From assembly GCA_027022125.1 (NCBI GenBank), contig JALVZI010000167.1, positions 1-11,937 on the forward strand: DNA of 11,937 nucleotides, written 5' to 3'. Of the stretch, positions 7,196-11,937 are shown in pieces (position 1 is the stretch's first letter; each line of letters starts with the position of its first letter). Made by a program: the position numbers and the translations under genes. The stretch is from Anaerolineae bacterium (GTDB taxonomy: Bacteria > Chloroflexota > Anaerolineae > 4572-78). The notes beneath the pieces are model-generated. The model was not told the origin of the DNA, did not search any database, and saw only the letters and a program-made list of their open reading frames with translations.

Positions 7196-7410
7196 AGAAA
7201 ACATTTCAACAAGTTAATTCGCCCATTCGCCCGGTCGCTCATTTGCCCATTTTTGGTACTCGGAACCAACACTTGCCCGCCAAACGTGGCAAAGGGGCGA
7301 TTCACCGCCCCTTCCAAAATGCCGGCTTCTCGAATGCCGGGGGATCCGCCTGATGCTTCGACGACTCGACGGTGTAATATTTTTACGGCGTCAACCGTCA
7401 GGCGTTTCAT
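7192..7410 (-). pseudogene. Truncated death-on-curing (Doc/Fic family) toxin
   Basis: Residues 1-52 match the start of Doc-like proteins: 'LTVDAVKILHRRVVEASGGSPGIREAGILEGAVNRPFATFGG', ending near '.VLVPST'. In full-length relatives (~120-130 residues) the Fic motif HPFxDGNKR follows; here it is replaced by about 20 unrelated residues read from 'TTCGCCCATT'-type repeat sequence (about 7217-7252) and the end of the MITE-like element, with TGA at 7192-7194. The active site is therefore missing and the product should be unable to modify its target (EF-Tu in the phage P1 Doc case). Its ATG overlaps the TGA of the upstream small gene (ATGA, 7407-7410), the classic arrangement for translational coupling in antitoxin-toxin pairs. 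Confidence 0.8.
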
Positions 7411-7643
7411 TTGGCAAGGCGGCGATATAATTCGGTGTTCTTTTTTAGTAGATAAGCAGCAATCATTTCGACTTCGGGGATGGTGGCGGGAATGGATGGC
7501 GCGGCAGCAGAAGCAGTGTCGGTAGCGTCGGTGTATTCAATGTTACCGGTGGTTGAAGTGAGGGGTTCAGCCGCACTGGGCGCCGTTGATGGCTGAATCC
7601 ATTGCTGCCACAAAATTTCAGTCTTGGTGATGGTGGTCATCAT
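7407..7643 (-). CDS. Small protein in antitoxin position upstream of doc
   Basis: The protein has 78 residues (77 if the second ATG, at 7640, is used; GGAGAG is better spaced for that one). The first ~55 residues are rich in T, S, A and P and look disordered; the end 'EVEMIAAYLLKKNTELYRRLAK' is an amphipathic helix. It is not a recognisable Phd/AbrB domain. Position, size and 4-base overlap with the doc remnant suggest an antitoxin whose C-terminal helix would hold the toxin, in the manner of Phd. Its start lies inside the end of the 235-aa gene. With the toxin broken it would be an orphan antitoxin. Confidence 0.65.
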   Translation of the reverse strand: MMTTITKTEILWQQWIQPSTAPSAAEPLTSTTGNIEYTDATDTASAAAPSIPATIPEVEMIAAYLLKKNTELYRRLAK

Positions 7644-8325
7644 CTCTCTCCGTGATGAAAGGAATTAACTCGTCTTCAATGAATCTGTCAACATTTGTTA
7701 GACGTTGCGCAGTGTCGAATGTCGGTGCGCCGGTTTGCGGCACTGGCCAGCGGAAAATGGCTTCAATAAAAAATTGCCGGGCATCTTCCAAAAACGATTC
7801 TACTTTTATCTCGATGTGTGCCGCGTCCGGCTTATCTGCCGGGGGCGTCATCACCAGTCGCAATCCACCGCCGGCAATGCCGCGCCCAAAACGTTGCAGT
7901 GATGAAGCACTTTGCCCCAGTCGTCCTTCCCATAATTCTTTGAAGGCGTGTTCGCTGGTGGTTTGGTATAGGTAGCGGATGGTCGCATCGCACGTCACAA
8001 TTTGTCGGGTGTTGGTCCAAGTAGCCATAAACGCAGCAGCAATCGCTTCCGCCTCTTTGCCAAATTCTTCAGGGGTGCGTTGCGGACGCGGTGCAACCAT
8101 CAACAATTGCCCGACCGGCGCATTGGGTATGGGTGTCACTTTGATGACCAATGGCGGTTCGCGGCGGGTAATGGTAATGCCGTTGCTGTCGTCGGCGGTG
8201 TTAAAATCTATGCCAGCGTTAACCAGTGCCTGCTGAAAGGTGATGGCTTGCGCTTTATTTGTAACCGGTACAGGTGTGATGACATAGTTAATGCCGATGT
8301 GGTGTGGTATCCCCTCGGTGTGCAT
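7618..8325 (-). CDS. Unrecognised 235-aa protein, first gene of the doc-remnant operon
   Basis: I cannot assign a family with confidence. The protein starts 'MHTEGIPHHIGINYVITPVP' and seems to be a soluble alpha/beta protein with no signal peptide or membrane segment. Notable patches are 'PVGQLLMVAPRPQRTPEEFGKEAEAIAAAF', 'ACDATIRYLY'-like 'TCDATIRYLYQTTSEHAFKELWE', 'FGRGIAGGGLRLVM' and 'IEIKVESFLEDARQFFIEAIF.WP', ending in acidic/histidine-rich 'ERDDDHHHQD'. I vaguely associate this pattern with conserved hypothetical proteins of Chloroflexota and cyanobacteria. The frame stays open to 8445, but I chose ATG 8325: it has GGGGGA just upstream, and the extra 40 residues would be encoded by a dispersed repeat. 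It overlaps the next gene by 20-26 bases. Confidence 0.7.
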   Translation of the reverse strand: MHTEGIPHHIGINYVITPVPVTNKAQAITFQQALVNAGIDFNTADDSNGITITRREPPLVIKVTPIPNAPVGQLLMVAPRPQRTPEEFGKEAEAIAAAFMATWTNTRQIVTCDATIRYLYQTTSEHAFKELWEGRLGQSASSLQRFGRGIAGGGLRLVMTPPADKPDAAHIEIKVESFLEDARQFFIEAIFRWPVPQTGAPTFDTAQRLTNVDRFIEDELIPFITERDDDHHHQD

Positions 8326-8350
8326 ACTTCCCCCGCATTCATTAGGTTCT

Positions 8351-8497
8351 GTTGACGTTTGCCGATTTTTCATCCTGAGTAGCCTGTAGGGCGTATCGAA
8401 GGGTGAAAATCGGCAGGGAAAAACGCCCTTCGATACGCGGTTCACGCAGTGAACCGCTACTCAGGATGCGTTTTCCCACTGAAAACAAAACGTCAAC
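8351..8497. repeat. Nested palindromic element upstream of the 235-aa gene
   Basis: Four inverted pairs lie inside one another or side by side: GTTGACGTTT/AAACGTCAAC (8351-8360, 8488-8497), CATCCTGAGTAG/CTACTCAGGATG (8371-8382, 8457-8468), CGTATCGAAGGG/CCCTTCGATACG (8392-8403, 8426-8437) and GCGGTTCAC/GTGAACCGC (8437-8445, 8449-8457). The single strand would fold into a branched, Y-like structure. Parts match copies A and B. There is no coding capacity of its own. It looks like a MITE-like or REP-like unit lying in the leader of the operon. Confidence 0.7.
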
Positions 8498-8513
8498 ACG
8501 CCCTAGTAGATGA

Positions 8514-8542
8514 ATTATATCAAATAATCGATAATCTGTCTA
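8514..8542 (-). promoter_or_regulatory. Promoter block, same as at 6091-6119
   Basis: On the minus strand: TAGACA (8537-8542), 17-base spacer, TATAAT (8514-8519). The flanks GACAGATT and TTTGATATAATT are identical to the block before the HTH/PIN operon, while the spacer centre differs (here a GATTA-TC-GATTA direct repeat). It points to the 235-aa gene, about 190 bases downstream across the palindromic element. Confidence 0.65.
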
Positions 8543-8610
8543 TGCTACCCTTGCAGCGCGCAACGCCGGCGATTGGTGATTCGCTGACTCGCCCATTCAC
8601 CCATTCGCCA

Positions 8611-8647
8611 CAAAACAAAACACCCCAATGATTCCGTCGGGGTGTTT
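8611..8647 (-). terminator. Intrinsic terminator of tRNA-Leu
   Basis: On the minus strand, stem AAACACCCC (8639-8647) pairs with GGGGTGTTT (8618-8626) around a 12-base loop and is followed by a T-rich run (TTTTGTTTTG). It stands about 10 bases after the tRNA 3' end. Confidence 0.85.
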
Positions 8648-8657
8648 CATGCTGAAA

Positions 8658-8740
8658 TGCCCTGGGAGAGACTCGAACTCTCACGCCCATTCGGGCACAG
8701 GCCCTCAACCTGCTGCGTATGCCAATTCCGCCACCAGGGC
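8658..8740 (-). tRNA. tRNA-Leu (anticodon GAG)
   Basis: An 83-nt class II tRNA on the minus strand. Acceptor arms GCCCTGG (8734-8740) and CCAGGGC (8659-8665) pair, with discriminator A at 8658. D-arm 'GGCGGAATTGGCA' and T-arm 'GAGAGTTCGAGTCTCTC' are standard. The anticodon loop TTGAGGG gives GAG, which reads CUC/CUU. The long variable arm 'TGCCCGAATGGGCG' is typical of tRNA-Leu. CCA is not encoded. Confidence 0.95.
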
Positions 8741-8757
8741 TTTCAATTTACGGGCAA

Positions 8758-8786
8758 ATTATAGCCACAACCGCCGAGTCTGTCAA
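8758..8786 (-). promoter_or_regulatory. Consensus sigma-70 promoter of tRNA-Leu
   Basis: On the minus strand: TTGACA (8781-8786), exactly 17 bases, TATAAT (8758-8763). Both boxes are perfect consensus and the expected start point lies about 10 bases before the tRNA. Confidence 0.9.
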
Positions 8787-8859
8787 AGTTGAGAGCGGGT
8801 TTCAGGGTGCAAGTCTCTTTTCCCCATTGTCTTCATTTTCCCATCCTTCCCCCGCCGAG

Positions 8860-8865
8860 TATAAT
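8860..8865 (+). promoter_or_regulatory. -10 box placed for leaderless transcription of the O-antigen ligase gene
   Basis: TATAAT ends 7 bases before the ATG at 8873, so transcription would begin at or within a base or two of the start codon. No purine-rich ribosome binding site precedes the ATG (the spacer is TCCCCCC...). The -35 region is weak. Confidence 0.5.
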
Positions 8866-8872
8866 TCCCCCC

Positions 8873-10342
8873 ATGATTGAAAATAGACCTGTGGACAAAT
8901 TGCGGACGCTGGTTGCCTCCGATAATCCGATGGTGGCGCTGTTCGGCGTGCTGATTGTGGTGCTCGCCGCCGGATTGCTGGTGGGCATTCTGTTCGGCGG
9001 GCTGGGACCCATTCTGGCAATCGGTGTGCTGGGGGTACTGCTGGCGGCATATTTGATGCTGCGCAGCACTCAATGGGGATTTGTGGCGCTGCTGGGATTG
9101 ATTATCCTGCTACCGTATGCCGCATTTCCATTTAAAATCGGGTTCACCCCCACATTTTTAGATGCCATTCTGCTGGCGCTGTATGGCGTGTGGTTTCTGC
9201 GCATCGCCACCGGCAGCGAAACCACCTTCATCGGCTCGCCGCTGGGCGCACCGATTTTCGCTTTTTTGGCGTGGGCGGTGGTGGCATTCATCGCCGGGCT
9301 GGCGCACACCTCTCTGTCGCCGACCATTTTACGCAATTTTGCCGAAGTTTTGCTGGCGGTGATGCTCTTTTTCGCCGCCGTCAATCAGGTAAAAACCGTG
9401 GCGCAGTTGGAACAACTTTCGCGGGTAATTTTGGGCAGCGGGGGAATTATGTCCGCACTGGGCATTATTTTCTATTTCATCCCCGGCAATTGGACGGTGG
9501 CAATTCTTTCCCGTCTGCGGGTGTTCGGCTACCCCACCGACGGCATTTTGCGCTACATTGAAGATAATCCCGAAAACCCGATGCGCGCCATCGCCACATC
9601 CATCGACCCCAACGCGCTGGGTGGGCTGCTGGTCATTCTCACCGTCATCGCTGTGGCATTTCTGCTTGCCAAAAAACCGGTGCTCCCCCGCCGATATTTG
9701 GCGCTCATCACCGGTATGATGGGCATCCTGCTGTATCTCACATACTCGCGCGGGTCGCTGCTGGGGGTCGTGGCGGCGCTGGGGGTGATGAGTCTGCTGC
9801 GCTATCGAAAATTGCTGCTGTGGATGCTGGTCGGTGCGGCGCTGATGCTCATTCTGCCGCAAACGCAACTATATGTGTCGCGTTTTTTGGAGGGCATTCA
9901 GGGCGCAGACCTCGCCACCCAGATGCGTTTCGGGGAATATAAAGATGCGCTGACGCTCATTTCCCGCTATCCGCTGATGGGCGTCGGTTTTTCCGGCACA
10001 CCCGATATTGACCTCTATCTTGGCGTGTCGAGCCTGTATCTGCTGATTGCGGAGGAAATGGGCGCGGTGGGACTGTCGCTCTATCTGCTGATTAGCGCCG
10101 TTTTTTTTACGGTGGTGTATCGCACATGGAAACGTCTGCCCGCCGGACACCGGCTGGAAGCGCCGCTGCTGGGGTACTCGCTGGCGGTGCTGGGGGCGAT
10201 GGTCAGCGGCATTTTCGACCATTTTTTCTTCAACATCACCTTCACCCATCTGGTGGCGCTGTACTGGCTTTCGATGGGGTTGGCGATGGTGGCGGTGCTC
10301 CGCGCGCGGGAAGAATTGGAGACTGCACTTCGGGATGAGTGA
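8873..10342 (+). CDS. O-antigen ligase / polymerase-like membrane protein (Wzy_C domain)
   Basis: This 489-residue polytopic membrane protein has about 11-12 hydrophobic helices, beginning near residue 20. Family marks are 'MRAIATSIDPNALGG' in the periplasmic-loop approach, 'LTYSRGSLLG' in the Wzy_C domain, the 'YPLMGVGF' motif and 'SLYLLIAEEMGAVGLSLYLL' near the end. O-antigen ligases and polymerases move lipid-linked glycans on the outer face of the membrane; whether this one polymerises or ligates, and which glycan, cannot be told. I chose ATG 8873; a longer frame from TTG 8789 has no RBS and would start in the gap shared with the tRNA promoter. The gene is divergent from tRNA-Leu. The nearest glycan gene is the glycosyltransferase at the left edge, not linked in an operon. 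Confidence 0.85.
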   Translation: MIENRPVDKLRTLVASDNPMVALFGVLIVVLAAGLLVGILFGGLGPILAIGVLGVLLAAYLMLRSTQWGFVALLGLIILLPYAAFPFKIGFTPTFLDAILLALYGVWFLRIATGSETTFIGSPLGAPIFAFLAWAVVAFIAGLAHTSLSPTILRNFAEVLLAVMLFFAAVNQVKTVAQLEQLSRVILGSGGIMSALGIIFYFIPGNWTVAILSRLRVFGYPTDGILRYIEDNPENPMRAIATSIDPNALGGLLVILTVIAVAFLLAKKPVLPRRYLALITGMMGILLYLTYSRGSLLGVVAALGVMSLLRYRKLLLWMLVGAALMLILPQTQLYVSRFLEGIQGADLATQMRFGEYKDALTLISRYPLMGVGFSGTPDIDLYLGVSSLYLLIAEEMGAVGLSLYLLISAVFFTVVYRTWKRLPAGHRLEAPLLGYSLAVLGAMVSGIFDHFFFNITFTHLVALYWLSMGLAMVAVLRAREELETALRDE

Positions 10343-10453
10343 CACAGTGCCGAATGAGGCAAAAAACAGTCCACAGATGAACACTGATGAACACTGATTT
10401 TTGTATCTGTTCAGAAAGACGAGAAAAACGTAGGGCGGCTCGCGTTAAAATCC

Positions 10454-10508
10454 GTAGGGGCGACCTTTATGGTCGCCCCAAAAGGGCAGCCACAAGGGCT
10501 GCCCCTAC
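10454..10508. repeat. GTAGGGGC double-hairpin repeat
   Basis: GTAGGGGC...GCCCCTAC encloses two hairpins, GGGGCGACC-TTTAT-GGTCGCCCC (10457-10479) and GGGCAGCC-ACAAG-GGCTGCCC. It is the inverted counterpart of 1781-1836. A related piece (GTAGGGCGGCTCGCG) begins near 10430. Confidence 0.75.
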
Positions 10509-10523
10509 GAGACACCAAAATCC

Positions 10524-10551
10524 GTAGGGGCGGCTCGCGAGCCGCCCCTAC
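10524..10551. repeat. Perfect 28-base palindrome
   Basis: GTAGGGGCGGCTCG is followed directly by its exact complement, with no loop bases. It is a compact variant of the neighbouring GTAGGGGC unit, 15 bases after it. Confidence 0.85.
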
Positions 10552-10755
10552 CGAAACCCGATAAAAACGGTGAGGCGGCGGTACAAAACGGTTCTCCACG
10601 CGAACACTGCCGGTTGACGAAACCTCACGTTTCACGCAAGTTGTCGGCAAAAGCGTAAAATTTGTCAAGGTGAATTCGGCATCAATGAACCATACCCAAA
10701 TCTGTGTTCATCTGTGGACTGAAAATCCATCTCGATTGGATTTCGGAGGCAACCG

Positions 10756-11154
10756 ATGGCTGATTCAACACTGAAAGTGACCGGTTCGTACAAAAATTTG
10801 GACGCAATTGCCCATTTTGTGACCGAATGGGCATTGAAAGCCGCGCTGGATGAACGCGCCATTTACGCCGTGCAAATGGCGGTGGATGAAGCGTGCAGCA
10901 ATATCATTGCGCACGGATATGGCGGCGAAGGCAAAGGCGACCTTCAGGTGGCGTGCCAACTGCTGCCCGACGGTTTGCAGGTGTCCATTACCGATTTTGG
11001 CGCACCGTTTGCCGCCGAAAATACCGCCGCCGCGCCGGAATCTCGCGCCGAAGGGGCGCTGGGGTTATTTTTGATGCGCCAACTGATGGATAAAGTCCGT
11101 TTTGAAGCCGCCGGCGGGCAAAACAAACTGATTATGGAAAAACGAAATGGCTGA
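10756..11154 (+). CDS. RsbW-like ATP-binding protein (HATPase_c_2, anti-sigma factor/serine kinase type)
   Basis: This 132-residue cytoplasmic protein is of normal length for a lone GHKL ATPase of the RsbW/SpoIIAB group. The N-box is 'AVDEACSNIIAHGY' at 42-55 (E45, N49), the G1 box 'DFGAPF' at 80-85 and the G2 region 'EGALGLFLMRQLMDKV' at 99-114. In known systems such proteins bind a sigma factor or phosphorylate a STAS-domain anti-anti-sigma factor. No STAS or sigma gene is visible nearby, so the partner is unknown. ATG 10756 has GGAGG (10745-10749) 6 bases upstream. The 3' end overlaps the phosphoesterase start by 8 bases, so the two are coupled. Confidence 0.88.
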   Translation: MADSTLKVTGSYKNLDAIAHFVTEWALKAALDERAIYAVQMAVDEACSNIIAHGYGGEGKGDLQVACQLLPDGLQVSITDFGAPFAAENTAAAPESRAEGALGLFLMRQLMDKVRFEAAGGQNKLIMEKRNG

Positions 11155-11937
11155 AATTCCGACTGTATCCGCTCCCCCGAAACCGAATCCCGCTGTGCTG
11201 GAAGAACGCTGGCTGCACAATGTGATGCTCCGCTTTCAGTCGTTTCACGACCGCCCGCTGTGGTGGAACGCGCTGACGCTGATTGTGATGTTCCGGCTGG
11301 TTTTGGCATTTTGGGAACTTTTCGCCCCGCCGATTGCCGTCGCCGCAACAGTGATTTTTGTGGCGGCAGTGCTCGGCGATTTGCTGCTGCTGTGGCTGCT
11401 GCCGCGCAAAAAAATCTCTTTCGGACCGATTGAGCCGCAATTGCTGGTGATGATGATTCCCCGTTTGCTGGTGACGGCATTGGCGCTGGCGCTGGCAACG
11501 AAAAGCCAACCGCTGGCACTGGGCGTTTTTTTCGTTTTACAGGCGGCGGGGTCGGCGGCATATATCTGGGGAATGGCAATCGAGCCGCAGCGGCTGGCGC
11601 TGACCGAATTGGATGTCGCCTTGCCGAAATTGCCCGCCGCCGCACCGCCCATCCGACTGCTGCACATTAGCGATTTGCACGTGGAGCGATTGACTCGCCG
11701 CGAAACGCGCGTGCTGGAACTGATTGACGCTGCCCAACCCGATATCATCGTCATTACCGGCGATTTTCTGAATCTGTCATACAATAACGACCCCGAATCG
11801 ATGGCGCAGGTGCGCGGTCTGCTGGCGAAAATCCACGCGCCGCACGGCGTTTTCGCCGTGCTGGGCAGTCCGCCGGTGGATTTGCCGGAAATCGCCGCGG
11901 AGCATTTCGACGGCACGGAAATCACCCTGTTGCGCCA
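11147..11937 (+). CDS. Membrane-anchored metallophosphoesterase (3' end outside window)
   Basis: 263 codons are visible. Residues 1-40 are polar; four hydrophobic segments follow at about 41-60, 62-85, 96-117 and 121-143, then the phosphoesterase domain from ~168. Metal motifs seen are 'HISDLHVE' (D176, H178) and 'IVITGDFLN' (D206). Where YkuE/TMEM62-like enzymes have GNHD, this one reads 'VLGSPPVD' (G240, S241), so the Asn and His of that motif are absent; later His motifs are beyond the window. The substrate is unknown; YkuE-like relatives act on lipids or nucleotides. The ATG lies within the end of the RsbW-like gene with little of an RBS, so translation probably depends on coupling. Confidence 0.82.
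   Translation, partial: MAEIPTVSAPPKPNPAVLEERWLHNVMLRFQSFHDRPLWWNALTLIVMFRLVLAFWELFAPPIAVAATVIFVAAVLGDLLLLWLLPRKKISFGPIEPQLLVMMIPRLLVTALALALATKSQPLALGVFFVLQAAGSAAYIWGMAIEPQRLALTELDVALPKLPAAAPPIRLLHISDLHVERLTRRETRVLELIDAAQPDIIVITGDFLNLSYNNDPESMAQVRGLLAKIHAPHGVFAVLGSPPVDLPEIAAEHFDGTEITLLR

Larger units (their letters stand above)
10367..10721. mobile_element. Non-coding element bounded by 18-bp inverted repeats
   Basis: Perfect inverted ends CAGTCCACAGATGAACAC (10367-10384) and its complement (10704-10721) enclose about 320 bases, with A-rich sequence outside both ends that could be a short duplication. Next to the left end 'GATGAACACT' is repeated in tandem. Inside are GTAGGGGC palindromes and unassigned sequence (10552-10703) with no gene. 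An 85-codon minus-strand frame here is made of repeats. It fills the gap before the RsbW-like gene. Confidence 0.65.

Noticed and set aside
8326..8445. 40-residue N-terminal extension of the 235-aa protein
   Set aside because: It is encoded by the palindromic element; the internal ATG at 8325 has a good ribosome binding site.
8658..8740. tRNA-Leu as an attachment site for an integrated element
   Set aside because: No integrase and no second copy of the tRNA 3' end were seen in the window.
9329..10384. Minus-strand frames opposite the O-antigen ligase gene
   Set aside because: These are shadows of a strongly biased membrane-protein gene; they are rich in H/Q/R and lack motifs.
10411..10668. 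85-codon minus-strand frame
   Set aside because: The translation is of GTAGGGGC palindromes; no start signal or similarity.
10944..11925. Minus-strand frames (233 and 226 codons) opposite the RsbW-like and phosphoesterase genes
   Set aside because: They are low-complexity Ser/Ala/Arg-rich antisense translations over two genes with clear motifs.

Overview
The window reads as a piece of a free-living bacterial chromosome with moderately high GC and many repeats. The mix of genes (M3B oligoendopeptidase F, short family I pyrophosphatase, RsbW-like ATPase, glycosyltransferase-TPR fusion, O-antigen ligase-like protein, membrane-anchored metallophosphoesterase), together with intergenic repeats of the types 'ACCACAGAGGCGCAGAGG', 'GTAGGGGCG...CGCCCCTAC' and 'CCACAGATGAACAC', is what I would expect from an environmental Chloroflexota (Anaerolineae-like) genome. 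This is an inference: there is no rRNA or marker gene to settle it, and such repeats also occur in cyanobacteria and other phyla.

Layout from left to right. 1-1461 (+) is the 3' part of a GT2 glycosyltransferase with a long TPR tail. 1462-1972 holds a half copy of a MITE-like repeat and several palindromes. 1973-3745 (-) is pepF. 3746-4388 holds a complete MITE-like element and the first copy (A) of a second dispersed repeat. 4389-6059 (-) is a two-gene toxin-antitoxin-like operon, an HTH/ImmA-IrrE metallopeptidase followed by a DUF4411 PIN-like protein; it is AT-richer than its surroundings and is bounded by direct copies A and B of the second repeat. 6447-6995 (-) is ppa. 7025-7195 is another MITE-like element. 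7192-8325 (-) is a tightly overlapping operon of an unrecognised 235-aa protein, a small antitoxin-like protein and a death-on-curing (Doc/Fic) toxin cut off before its active site. 8351-8542 is a nested palindromic element plus a promoter block. 8658-8740 (-) is tRNA-Leu(GAG) with a near-ideal promoter and an intrinsic terminator. 8873-10342 (+) is a polytopic O-antigen ligase/polymerase-like protein. 10367-10721 is an inverted-repeat-bounded element. 10756-11154 (+) is an RsbW-like ATP-binding protein, overlapped by a metallophosphoesterase gene that runs off the right edge.

How it fits together. The housekeeping genes (pepF, ppa, tRNA-Leu) and envelope genes (glycosyltransferase, ligase, phosphoesterase) look ordinary and separately transcribed. 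The accessory layer is the interesting part. Two toxin-antitoxin-like operons, one intact and one with a broken toxin, sit among mobile-looking non-coding elements. Both are preceded by the same promoter block (TAGACA, 17-base spacer, TATAAT) embedded in a dispersed repeat. I see no complete new defence system. The best candidates for something undescribed are the 235-aa protein/small protein/Doc arrangement and the promoter-carrying repeat.
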